This document shows positions 47,001-58,670 of a stretch of DNA of 64,000 nt, in pieces. Numbering within the stretch: position 1 is the first letter of the stretch; every line of letters starts with the position of its first letter. The translations under genes and the position numbers were made by a program. Source of the DNA: Platynereis dumerilii (taxonomy: Eukaryota; Annelida; Polychaeta; Phyllodocida; Nereididae); assembly GCA_026936325.1 (NCBI GenBank), contig JAPTHN010000008.1, positions 20,358,703-20,422,702 on the forward strand. Direction: 5' to 3'. The notes beneath the pieces were generated by a model, which was not told where the DNA came from, did not search any database, and worked only from the letters and a program-made list of their open reading frames with translations.

Positions 47001-48470
47001 TGTTTCCATCAAGGGTCCCCTGCAAGTGAGTAATGGCAGACGATAAAAACGCAATAAGGAAATCTAAAAGGAATGATTGCAGCCAAAAGGCAATGAATGG
47101 TGCTTCTTTAATCAAAGTAATGATAAGAAATCTCAAGAAATCAGTATGGAACCTCAGGAAATCATTCTTAATTAAATGGCGATGGCAGATATTGGCCACA
47201 ACAGGCAAACCAAATCTCCCAGACAAATGAATGGTGACACTGGCCATGTAGCTCTCACACAGCAGCCATCAAATTCCCAAAATACTCATCTTTCATTATC
47301 ATCATCTTCATCATTGCATTGTCCATTTGGGCTGTGTTGTCACCTTAAGAGGCAAGCCATGTACCTTGGAACAACATGGAAAACTGCTACAACACCAGAC
47401 TCAAAGTTAGGAAGAGACTGACAACCAAACAATGTGCCTGCTTCCACTGCTAAAACATGTAAAATGGACTTATAGAAATTTGCTAAGGTCTACTTCAATT
47501 ATAACATATGTCATGTGTATTGCACAGGTTGAACAGAACACATTAGCCTTTGTATTGCTGTTTTATCACTTATCACCATGACAGGCTCATCCCAACAATC
47601 TCATCATCATGACACATTGGCATTTTTACTTACCATGGATTTCACGTTTGTGTGTTGACAGACCATATTGTTATGCATTGAAGAAATCAGGAGAACAAAA
47701 AAATATACCCCATGATTTGTCAATATATAGGTCCCTTAGGCTATTTGAAATCAGATAGGCCTAATACTTAGTTTGAACACCAGCAAGATATTGGTAATAA
47801 CAGCAGGTGTATCATTTGTAATTTTATAATGTTTAAGAGGTTTACTGGTCTTGGGACATTGGCAGTATTTAATTACACTGACTTTTGGAAGCTTCGAAAG
47901 TACCACTAATCATGGTGTAGCATTGATAGTTGATTTATAACATGTTGAGTGTGTCAATTACTTGCCAGAAGCAAAACAAGACTAATTTCTGTCAGATTGC
48001 TTCAATGTCTACTTTTTCTGTCTACTCATGTGGCTACTAGTGCACTGCACTTCAGTTCGGTCAGAAAAACTACCAATAACTCTGCACTGTGCACTGTGAG
48101 CAGACTGTGTGCAGACTAAATAAACATCCAGTAGTCCTGATAGATATTGTCATTTTAAAACATGTTAAAAGTTAATTCCAACAGTAAACGTTTTTCAGTG
48201 ACAACCGTTACATGCATCATTACATAGATCATAAAGCACACAATTCTGTTTTAGAAGGCCTATCAAATGCCCAACTGAGCCCTTGCATCACAGCCAATAC
48301 ACCTGACCATAAATCTCTGTCCCTCTGGGTCCAGTAGAGACATAACTGTGGATGGACAGAGTTGATGGCCTGGAGCAAGGAACAGATTTCAGGGCATTAA
48401 AATTGACAGGTGCAAAATTGAGGATGACAGATACACATTGTAAAAGAGCCAGCGTGACATTGTGATGCAT
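43572..48470 (-). CDS. copy 2 of the unrecognised single-pass membrane protein, complete
   Basis: Exons 48,470-48,308; 46,152-46,016; 44,845-44,632; 44,041-43,572 give 327 residues. Order: signal-peptide-like segment (1 to about 26), ectodomain with Cys 32, 60, 70, 89 and 168 and sequons at 59 and 103, transmembrane helix 180-200, and a 127-residue cytoplasmic tail. The tail has a Tyr-containing half (LLYHMEI, PYQEEP, SQYFDN, NSLYGDS) and a highly basic half at about 285-318. Topology is type I. I know of no family with this combination; a cell-surface receptor or adaptor is a guess. Intron sizes are about 2.16 kb, 1.17 kb and 0.59 kb. The first exon is the weakest part of the model; a missing small exon cannot be ruled out. 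Confidence 0.7.
44632..44845 (-). CDS. exon 3 (copy 2)
   Basis: It has the same 214-nt length and splice signals as copy 1 (donor gtaagt). It carries the NMS sequon and the conserved RACRHH end just before the membrane helix. Confidence 0.85.
45115..45955. other. copy-2-only segment in intron 2
   Basis: Copy 1 has only about ten bases here. The segment has no inverted tips or target duplication that I can see, and no convincing frame. It contains several gccatagcaac / gccatggaaac words. Confidence 0.5.
46016..46152 (-). CDS. exon 2 (copy 2)
   Basis: The acceptor is tctttacag and the donor CAG|gtcagt. The translation is identical to copy 1 over all 45 full codons. Intron 2 downstream is about 840 bp longer than in copy 1 because of the copy-2-only segment at 45,115-45,955. 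Confidence 0.82.
48308..48470 (-). CDS. exon 1 (copy 2)
   Basis: It starts MHHNVTLALLQCVSVILNFA with an in-frame TAA two codons upstream, as in copy 1. The hydrophobic run is kept although several residues differ, which is how signal peptides evolve. The phase 1 donor gtcagg is identical to copy 1. Confidence 0.5.
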
Positions 48471-49385
48471 TATTTAGCTGCTTGGGACATTCAAGCCTCA
48501 GAACTGTGAAGATACTCAGGGATGCTGTTAGATGCCGGTTAACAAAAGGTATGGTGGAATAAAGGAAAGAACAATAAGAGAAAATTTATATGAGAAAAGG
48601 AATCAATGTGAAATTTACATTCAAGGTGATGAAGGTGCTGTAAGATTCACACAAGCTATATAACACTGCATAATAAAGCTACATTCACTGGAGGTGTGAA
48701 GATAAAAATGAAATGAATAGGAGAATAATGAAGAGATTTTTAAACACATTTATTGACTCATTTAACAACATCCCAATTGGATCGCTCATTGAGCAGTTGA
48801 GCTGTTTGGGCTACGGCAGATTGATAAAACAGGCACGTCTGGGTACTGAGTAGCAGCAATGTCATGATATTGTTCAATGCTACTGGATGATTGGGAATTT
48901 GCCATGTTTTGGTTGACAGCCAAAGACCTTGTTGTTAGCTCTGTCACGCAACCAAAAGACTAATAAATCAATGGATCAATAAGTGATTAGGACAACATAG
49001 CAGGCAGATGGAAAGTAGCAATGCCATTGTGATGGTGAGATATTGCTGTTTTACAATGCCCTGATAACTTTGCTTTATGGTAACTATTCCAAGTACGGTT
49101 GAATTTTTGACTGCGAGAGAACAGTGTGTTAAGATTATATTATTTAAATCTGACATATGGAAGAAATTAACAATCTATCTTAATTGTTTAATTGGTTTTT
49201 GTGTAATACTAAAAAGTGGCAACCATATTATAATTATGATGACTTGAATGATTCTGCTTTCACCCAACAAAAATCAATAATATGCCATTTTAATTTAGTG
49301 CTGCCTACTGCATAGCTGTAGCATGTAACCTTCACTTGCTTGATCCTTAATGCCGACAACAAACTATAATTGCATTATTTTATAT

Positions 49386-49431
49386 GAGCGCAGCTCATGG
49401 CTGCCGAAGGCAGCCATGAGCAAAGCTCACT
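49386..49431. repeat. strong hairpin
   Basis: GCTCATGGCTGCC, a short GAA loop, then GGCAGCCATGAGC; outer bases also pair partly. The flanks (aactataattgcattatttt) suggest a small MITE. Confidence 0.8.
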
Positions 49432-49955
49432 TAGCACAAGGACAGCTCATTCTGTGTGGTGCTCCTGTCTACAGTGACTGCCTGGACAGGAAGTGCCTGT
49501 AGTTGCCATAAAAGTGGAGCTAGTAGTTTAGTCAGATTTTAGTTTGGTAAATAATTAAAATACCTCAAATATCTTCCAAAATAGCTTTAAAATTTAAGTC
49601 TTGTCGTATAACAACCTCCAATGACATATTTCAGGGATTTAAATCAACATGTGTATCAACATTGGAAATAATTATTTCCATACCCCTGATTGTAAGAAGG
49701 GACTGAAAATTAAAAGTCAACACAAAAGTTAATGACTTAAATGACTCACCAAGTAAGAAATCATAAAAACACTTAAGGTTACATAATCTTCATTAACTAA
49801 CAACAAATTATGTAACAGTCTAATAGTAAACAGTCATCTCTGAATAGCTATTGTTTTATTGGTATCAGTTATGTAACATCAACAATTTAACATAATAGAT
49901 CCAAATTTATAGATCCAAATTTAACACAGATTTGAATTACACAGCTGTCAGTGCA

Positions 49956-49958
<3 letters not shown>

Positions 49959-49996
<38 letters not shown>

Positions 49997-50020
49997 ATCT
50001 TATCTATCTATTCTATCTAT
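49959..50020 (+). repeat. TATC microsatellite
   Basis: About 62 bp, mostly pure tatc. Confidence 0.95.
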
Positions 50021-51979
50021 CTGTCCATTTCCCCAGTCCTTTAAAAAGATAAATTGGCTTCTGCATGGAAAGTTGAAAATAGTGCAGTAGTTCTATGAGA
50101 ATGCTGCGCGAATTTCATGGCAGTGCCATTAACATATTATTGCATTATTTGGCTAATGGGACTAGTAAGATAAGGTGTTCATTGTGCAATCATACCTTCA
50201 GTGGAGCCAGCAAGGACCATAGGCAAATCTGTAAGCATACATTCCATCCAATCCTCATCATGTGCAAAAAACAATGACAGACATGGTACAACATGAACCG
50301 AATATCTCTGCCTCGGTAGCTTGCAGCCCAATAGAAAGCCACACTCTGCTCTCATCTATCATCATCTTGCCTGATCACTGCTGGCAATTAAGAGTCTTGA
50401 TTAAGGACAAGGCTCAGAATTATCCCCCAAGCGATTTCGGAGGCAAGCTGCTTCACAGAGTCATTTTTATGCTGTTAATTAATTGCTGAGGATTAATTTT
50501 GCCGTCCTTACTGATATGTATGTCAATATGTCATCTTGATGGTTTCATTAAATTTAGTCTAGACGAGGCTTAGTGTGGTAATCAGGTGATCAATTGGATA
50601 AATCAATGATATTAATTCTCAAAAGAGATGAAGTAATGAAAGATGATTTTGAAATTAAGTCTAATGATTACGATAGGATGATGCATAATAAAGCAGTCTA
50701 GACTGAGAGGCTTTAGTTGGTCCTTGTCATGATTCCAAAATTTGATAGATCTGAGATTTTAGTTGAAAAGATACGAAACAAGGAAATACAATCTTGAAGT
50801 GAAGTCTTGCTGGCACCATAGATAGCAAAGTGAATAGTAAAATAATATTATAGATGAAATAAATAGAAGATAGATCATCAGACAGATAAATGAATATATA
50901 GATTCATTGTTAGCCTTTCCATAAATGATACAGCTCGGGGCAGTCAAGGGCTGAGATAATGAGAACATGCTGAAGGTTACGCATATACCATACCATGGCA
51001 TACTCTAATTGTGCAGAATGAGAGAAAATTAGAGTCGAGATTCTGAAGACTAGCATGTTAAGCGATGTCATGGGTCTTTCAGTTACAACAGAACTAGATT
51101 CATTAAATGAAAACTACAATACCTGAATGTTGTTATTACTAATATGTTGGCTTGCAGGTGTTTGCACTGAGTATTATCTCACACCAAATAGCTTAGAGGC
51201 CTACATATTGACAAAACATGGGGTATATTTGTCCTCCTAATTCCTTCTATGCATAACAATATGGTCTATCAACACACAAACGTGAAATACATGGCAAATG
51301 GTAATACCATAATGAGATCATGAAGACGAGCCTTTGCTAAAGCCGTTGTTTACTTTGTACTTCGTAGCTCACTGGTGAAATGGGCTTTGCCAATTCCACC
51401 TGTGCCTATGATGTACATAAATGATGATAAATCTCGCATGCATGGTTCATAGCTGAATGTTTTTAAGGTGAGATGTGAAATTGATGGCCCATGTGTCAGT
51501 GTCTAAGCTTGGCAAGTAAATGGGGTAAATGTTGCACTCTCTCCCATCTCATCAGTCAACACTTGTGAAAGCCCAGAACTGGGCTTAGACGGCTGCCATT
51601 ACCGTATCCATCTGTCTATCCATAATTCTATATATATCTATTTGTTATCTATCTACACTGCTATCTATCTAAGAAGTGGATCCATGTGGGCAGTTGAGTG
51701 GATTAAGCTTTCCAAGTTTACAAGCTCTCTCAACAGGTCTTTGGACCTCTTTGCACTGGGGTTTTGGGTTTGAAAAGATACATAATGCAGAAAGAAGCAG
51801 AATATTGCAGAATAGGGTTCTGTGAACTGCATGGGTTCTGTAGCTTGGTGTCATCCAACTGAAAGTGTTTTTACCATTCACCATGGACCAGATAACCTCA
51901 AGTCCCCAACCCATCTCTTTGAGTTTTCTTTGATGCTTTCAGGCTGTGAGGTTCCAGGTCTGGGTAGGTTCAAATATTA

Positions 51980-52687
51980 CAGCTCTAGCAATTGATCTGA
52001 AGAAATCAGTTTTTTTTTTCAGTGCCAGAGTGGAGCTATGATGTCATAGGCAGATGCTCCATTGCTCAGCACTGGAAGATATGCAAAATTGGTGCTAGCA
52101 ATGATGTCATAGGTCCAACTGGCCAATCGAGTTCATTGTGCACAGTTTCATCATAGCCTTGCAGTTACATCATTGCTATACTGACCAATAATATCGCAAC
52201 AACAACTCAGGTGCAAAGTTGGACTGCACATGGGGAGGGGGAACTCTACTCAAAAGCTGTCAATAGTCCTTATGATGCAATACAGGATTAAAGCAGTTTT
52301 TGTTTTACACTGAAAGAGACAGCCACCAAAACTACAAACAGTCCATATCAAATCCAATTGAGACCAGAAGCATGTTTGTAGGCAACTGTGATTAATTGTA
52401 AGTTATCCTATTAACCATGCTTGGTTGAATTTCAGGTACTTAAATAAACAACCCCCCTCCCCCAACTTAACACCTGAGTTTTTGCAGTGGTATTATTGGC
52501 TAATCTGGCCATGACATAATTGCAGGGCTATGATGAAGTTGTTCACATGAACTGCTATAGGCCAGTTTCACCTATGACATCGTAGCTAGCACCGAAGTTG
52601 CATAGGTTCCAATGGAGTCTCAAGCTATGACATCATAGGTCCACACTATGAAAAAAGACGATTTCTTCAGAGCAATTGCTAGAGCTG
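51980..52687. mobile_element. 708-bp foldback element, copy 2 only
   Basis: The tips CAGCTCTAGCAATTG and CAATTGCTAGAGCTG are perfect mirrors, and the next bases up to gaagaaatc also pair. TA flanks both ends (51,978-51,979; 52,688-52,689). Inner parts (atgatgtcatagg, gctagca) recur in inverted form, so most of it can fold. The copy 1 flank at about 17,000-17,010 is unoccupied. Confidence 0.8.
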
Positions 52688-52783
52688 TAAAAGCCAGAAG
52701 AGATTTTATTCAAAGAATAGTTGTAATATTGAGGCGTTAGCAGCTGGGTATATCATGGTTGACCTGTTGCTTGCAAAGCCAGT

Positions 52784-53070
52784 ATGATAGATCATGTAGA
52801 TAGAGATATAGTTGATGGAGTCCTCAACATGTTATTACACATGCGTCCCATGTGAGGGATCTTTTATTTACCCAGCACAGACACTGATACAAGGGGCCAC
52901 CAATTCAATGTCTCATCCGAAAGACATCCAGCTGGGATTTTGCTCATGAAGGTCCAGTGAAAATTTCTGGTTCCCCACCTGGGGTTCAAACCCATGCAAA
53001 GACCTTCAGCAGAGCAGGTGGGATCCTTAACCACTCGGCCACCAAACTGCCTGTGTGTGTCTTGCTGTCA
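52784..53070 (-). mobile_element. tRNA-derived SINE, second family
   Basis: On the minus strand: ggtggccgagtggttaagg (perfect A box) and tgggtttgaacccc (B box) about 50 nt later, then a body ending in a gatagatc-rich tail. Copy 1 has different sequence here (about 17,330-17,400). A clear target duplication was not found. Confidence 0.75.
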
Positions 53071-53535
53071 GTGACATATATCGGATTCCTATTGTATTAG
53101 TCTATTCACTGTATTGTGGGTGCAAGGACAATTTCTATCACCATTGGACAGATGAGTTTAATTAAATAAACAGAAGGGTTGCTGACTTTCCGAGTAAATT
53201 GACTACTTGTCTGTAACACTACTCAGAGTCTGTTTGATACTGGTATATCTGCTGAATAAAGTTTGTCCAATTCCGCTGTTTGGTGTTGATCACTGCCTTG
53301 TGTCATTGATCTAAAAAGTACAGGCCTATATTCTTGCTATTGGGGCAGGTGTTTATTTTATACCAAATACTCAGACAACCAATGTTAACTTGGTTGTAAT
53401 TTAGTTGTTATTTTGCTGAGAACTGTAAAATTACTTCACTTGTGAGAACAATGCTATCCCTCTCTGAACCACCTTTAGCTGTGCCTGCATTCCTTCATCC
53501 ATCACCTATGCATCATTTTCAAAGAAAAGCAGTCA

Positions 53536-53980
53536 TCTGATTCTTCAAAAATGTTCAATACATGCTGACATTGATGCATCAGTGTTCATTTCGCATAGAA
53601 ATTGCCCTCATTTGCATGTAAATGCTGTCTGCCCTTCCCCCTTTTTTGCCATCTTGATTATCAGAATATGAAGCATACAGGCAATGCAGTGACATGTTTT
53701 ACTTCTGACCTTTGACCTCTGAGGTCAACTTAGGTCACCCAGAGGTCATTGACCTCTTTTCCACTTTCTTTTCCTGACCCTGATATGATTTGATTTGATT
53801 ATTGTTGTAAAATGTTGATCATGTGAAAACAAGTTGTCAACAATGTGTTCCTAAGTAAAGCATTGACCTTGATGGCTTTTGCAGACGCCTGTCTCCTGAC
53901 CTTTGTGTGTTGTGACTTTAGTGGACCTCATGACCTACAAAACTGATGACCTTATGAACTTGATAAGAATGACCCATGTT
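53536..53980. promoter_or_regulatory. copy 2 of the conserved block and nuclear-receptor cluster
   Basis: It holds the octamer ATTTGCAT (53,610-53,617), the IR1 AGGTCA-T-TGACCT (53,743-53,755) and, only in this copy, AGGTCA-actt-AGGTCA (53,722-53,737), a perfect DR4 as bound by thyroid-hormone/LXR-type receptors with RXR. Confidence 0.4.
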
Positions 53981-54149
53981 TTTCTTACGCCGCCTGGACG
54001 AAGTGCTATTTTTGGCGTACATGATGAATGTAACAAGAATCCATGGATTCAGTGCCTGGGGACTAGCTGGATTGCGTTGGGGCATAGAATTGATAGATAG
54101 ATTGATAGATATGGTAAGTGCAGCCCTCTACGCCCAGTTGTGGGCGCTC

Positions 54150-54745
54150 ACGAGGGTTGATTGATGAGAAGGGAGAGGGAGCAGGAGTTCTCAACATGTG
54201 AGTGATCTTTTACTTGCTCAACATATAATACTGTTGAACATAGATACGGACACAAGCTAGGGGTCGCCAATTCAACGTCTCATTTGAAAGGAAATCCAAC
54301 TGGGATTTTGCTCGTGAAGGTTCACTGAAAATTTAGGGTTCCCTGCAGGGGTGTAGATTTTTCATTTTTGTAGAGGAGGGATAATTTCGGAGATCGCAAA
54401 CTTCGCGCGTTGCCCAAGGGGCCGAAATTCGCGCAGCGGTAGATTTTGAGGGCCACTCTAGGGCCCAAAAGCCAATATATTACAGATTATCGAAGCGTAG
54501 CTTTGAGACTTGGTTTTTTTTTCATGCAACTGGCATCATGGAAAATTGCTAAATATGACAGATAATTGTCCACACCGCGTATTAATAACTTGAAATTCTA
54601 GGGGGGCATAATAATATGATCATCCCCCCAGGTTCATCCTAGGGGGGGGGATGCACTTTCGAAACCACACAGGCAACTGGCAAAGACCTTCAGCTGGGCA
54701 GATGGGCACCTTTTAAAAGCACTCATCCACCCAGCTGATTGAGTG
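54150..54745 (-). mobile_element. second-family SINE interrupted by another insertion
   Basis: 54,150-54,345 and 54,672-54,740 match the body and head of the SINE at 52,784-53,070 (gctgggattttgctc, gcaaagaccttcagc). Between them lies about 320 bp starting caggggtgtagatttttc and ending near cctagggggggg, resembling the G-rich MITEs of copy 1. Confidence 0.65.
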
Positions 54746-55890
54746 AAATCAATCGAGTGATAGGGCGTAATGAAATCTTTTTGTTATCACTGAATTACAT
54801 CAAATAGAACTATGACTGTAATGAATGACAGACATGTTCTTTTATTTTTCAAAATAAAATGTAGATCTATGTAATTCTCAAGCTTAATAATTATTGAAGA
54901 ATTTTTATGGGAATGACCGAAAGTAATGCACAGTCCAGGGGCACTCACCAGCCAGGAGGGACTGGTGAAAAATATTTGAAACTGAATGCCTAAATAAATA
55001 ATATATTATAAAGATATTGATATTTTTCCATCTGCCCACTTATCTTTCCATCTATGTAATATCTCAATCTATCTATCCATCTGTCTGTCCATTCTATCCA
55101 TCCATTCTACCAGCAACTGTCTTGTTTTCTTTCACCTATAATAATTTTTCCCCCCCAAGTTCACTCTGCCAGTTGAGGGCTAATTAGCATGGCACTTCTG
55201 CTCATTTGAATAACTAATTCCTTGAGAGTGCCATGCAATGCTTCAATCCCCACAAAAAAGTACAGCAATCTCATAGAGACTGAACTGGCTGTTCGAGGTA
55301 TGCCCTGAATGAGTGTCCTTCAAGACCTGCACTGTTGACAGAGGACGCCACCAGGCAGTCTTATTTTCTGATTCTGGACCAATCAGAGGCAGCGAAAATC
55401 CATTCAAGGGTGCGGGCCTGCACTGTCAATTTTTCTTGACAATTTCACACAATTCAGCACAATCATATGGACGTTTTTGGCCTTAACTTGTTAATAAATC
55501 TATCTATTCAACTGAATTTATTTGGCAGATTATAGTAGTCGCCAATACAGGTCAGTACAGACAAACTTTGAAGCGTTCTTATGCTTTATTTTGTTGGGAA
55601 CTCTTGCTAATCATGCTGTCTGAAACAGGGATTTAACGTCCCTGGTCTGAAAGGTGATGATCAATGCCATGATGGCGAATTTGCAGAAAATCATAGTTAT
55701 TTTCGCCCACGTCCGATACAGCACAAAATGACGTCGTACAGCAGCATGCTTGTCCAGCGGCCTAGTTAAGAGGAAATGTAGCATTGCCACATAAATTACA
55801 TGTACCACAACCCCCTATCAAACCCACAAGACATTTCCCAAAATCCCGGTCTGATCCATTTACTCATTATACTGGCTGGGCAGTCCCCAG
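54746..55890. other. copy-2-only non-coding stretch
   Basis: AT-rich DNA with a degenerate TATC tract at 55,020-55,110. I see no gene, RNA or element ends. Confidence 0.45.
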
Positions 55891-56125
55891 CCAAAAAGGA
55901 GCATCTGATCATGAGGGCGCATTGATAAAGCAAAGTGACTCCCCTTGGTAAGACTCCAGAGAGGGCATTGTGACCAAGTGTCAACAACAAAATAGTGAAA
56001 ATATGTTTTATTATTCCCTTCACCACAATTTGTATTCATAAGACAACCATTAAATTTATGAAGAGATACTATGTATCACAAACTTTGATATTAGTATTCA
56101 TGGAAGTCTCAGCCAAAATCATTGG

Positions 56126-56173
56126 TTTTTTGTGTGTTTTACGCCTCTGCAGCACCTTATTGGGCTATATCGA
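56126..56173 (-). mobile_element. 48-bp truncated SINE with a 15-bp target duplication
   Basis: ttttttgtgtgttttacgcc to ttgggctatatcga is the 3' end of the 19,329-19,610 SINE family. AGCCAAAATCATTGG stands on both sides (56,111-56,125 and 56,174-56,188). Copy 1 lacks it near 22,872. A severe 5' truncation of a retroposed copy. Confidence 0.88.
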
Positions 56174-58670
56174 AGCCAAAATCATTGGACATGGAAAACT
56201 AAAATGGGATTGCATGAAACGTAAGCAATGCTGAACTCTTATTCATGTACGTAATTGTATGTCGTTATTTTGTGAATTGTAATGCTTTTGAATGCAAGTT
56301 ATTCTTTTTGCTGCGTTGCCATTGAAATATATATCCATTTGATTTAAACAATGCTAATATGTCACACAATTTAGCATTTTGCTATTCATATATTCATGAA
56401 TGTCTACAGTTGTCTAAAAAATGTAAAGAAGTGGCATGATATATATATTGATATGGCAATTTCTCGTTCAATGCAGTTTTTCTCTCCTTTTCAAATTCAA
56501 GAAAGAATATGTATTTCGTAATACAATTTCACCTTTTAGTATTCATGAAATTCTCTGTTAAACAACATTTGAAAGCAATGTATTTTGTAAGATGTCTGTA
56601 AAACAGTGTTTCTTCCTCCTTGCATGTGATATCTGACATGAAGCTTTTAAAGATGGTGAGAATGAATATGGTGGTGTAAATTTTAATGAATATTTAAACA
56701 TCAATTTCATCTGAAAACAAGAGTGGGATTTCGGAGAGCCTGATTTCACATGAGGATGACAAAATTGGGTTTGAGTATGGCAAGACATCCCCCAGAGAAA
56801 GATGCTGATACCTGATGGTGTACATGGTGTATACGTGCCTTAAATTGATGATGCTTCTTTAATGAGTTTTGCTTTTAGGTCTTTTTGTTTCTTGAAAATT
56901 ACCAAGTTTCTCTCTTTCGTTCATGGTTTCCACTCTTCACAAAAATGTGCTCATTTTCATAAGTATGCCTAAATGTGTGATATCACAATACCAAATCAAA
57001 AGCGGATTTATGATTTATGAGGATTCAATGAGATAAAGATGCGGCTTTGATCATATAAAAAAATACTGATCAGTAAAACCACATTAAAACCTAATTAAGA
57101 CATGTACTATTGTAGTGATCTGTTTAAATCTTAACTGATACAGTTCCCACATATAGGCACCAGATATCAAATATTCTTTATCTTTTGGCACTTCATTTTT
57201 TCATGTTTTTTCTTGAACTTGAAATATTCTCTTTTTCATGTTTTTATAGCACCTGACAAATCAGTTACTGTAGGTGAATCTCTGAAAAAGTGAATATTCC
57301 TTTCTCCTGTGAGGGTGAATGTAATCACTCATCTTCCCTCACAGATTTTTAAAAGCAAATTTTACCAAGCAGTAGATCTGTACTGCAAGTTCAGCACGAT
57401 ATGGAGCTATTTATATTCTCACATTCACACGAAAATCTGGAAATTCTTGCATGCAAAGACAAATTAAGCGACCCATAAACACATAACAGGCTCAAAATAC
57501 ACTTTGCTCGACATGGGTGAATTAATAAGCTATAAAAACACAAATTAACTCCATAAAACTTCATGTCAACAACACAAAGGTAGATTTAATTCTCTCACAC
57601 AACATTCTGATATTTGTAAGCTGTAGTGATATGGGAAAATACCTGGAACAAACATTAAAATGCCATTGCAGATTCACACTGAAGATCATACATGAAATTA
57701 TATACTTTATAGATTAAACTGCTGTACATGTTATCATTATCAACATGGAAATTAACTTCTCAGAATTGAACACATATTAAATATTTTTGCTATCACCTGA
57801 TCACAATTGTATCTGAAGTGCATGTAGGAGAGCCACATATGGAGTATCATGGATGCTTGGATCAATAGGGCTGTACGTCCTGTATTTATGCACTTGATAG
57901 GTTTATTGAGACAGAAAGAGGACACAACAATGGGCTGCAGGATGGTTGAAACTGCAGTCCAACATAAGCAATAAGTCGAGATGACTGGGCCGAAACGGAA
58001 TCAAACCTTGAAACCAGTGATTGACATGCCTGTGCACCACCAACTGAGCTCCTCCATTTTCTGTGCCTAGGAAGAGCATTTCACTACTGTTTATATTAAC
58101 ATTGATTGAAAATGATCTGCATACCCATGATAATGATGGTCATGGTAAACATGCTTTGCATCTCAATCCAGATAAGCCAAGTCATGTCAAGATGACCTAT
58201 TCACTGCGTTCCCAATTATTATGCAACTATGCTTTTTTGCATTATCTAAAAAAGAAATAACACTATTTGAATATCCTTTACACGTAATGATAAGTGTACC
58301 ATGGAGCTAATAACCTGCCAATTTTGTCCAATTCCATTGACTCAGTTGGGAGTTATGCCACATAATGATGTTTTGTGGTGTTCCCAATTATTATGCAAAT
58401 TCTTGGAAAAGCATCCATGGCCACTCAAAATGACCCAAACTAATCTGAAGATGCCATCAACATATACCCCATAACACAAAAGAAAAAGTGTAACCATCAT
58501 TTCAAACATAGATGTATTCATAGCCAAGAAATTCATGTTATTTCACTGCATTGAAATAGCATTGAAATTACAGTTTTATTGCAATAAAAACCCTCTGATA
58601 GCCAGACAAAATGAAAAATCATTACCTAACTCATTTACCACTTTCCTTAGGTTTAGAGCTCTCCTGTAAA

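Larger units (their letters stand above)
49060..51140. other. copy-2-only 2-kb non-coding segment
   Basis: It replaces about 300 bp of copy 1 (15,830-16,120). It holds a hairpin at 49,386-49,431 and a TATC array at 49,959-50,020. No gene is recognised; the small frames are not shared with anything. Confidence 0.5.

Noticed and set aside
49386-49431. Rho-independent terminator or microRNA precursor
   Set aside because: No T run as in a terminator; the stem is short with a three-base loop and the flanks look like a MITE.
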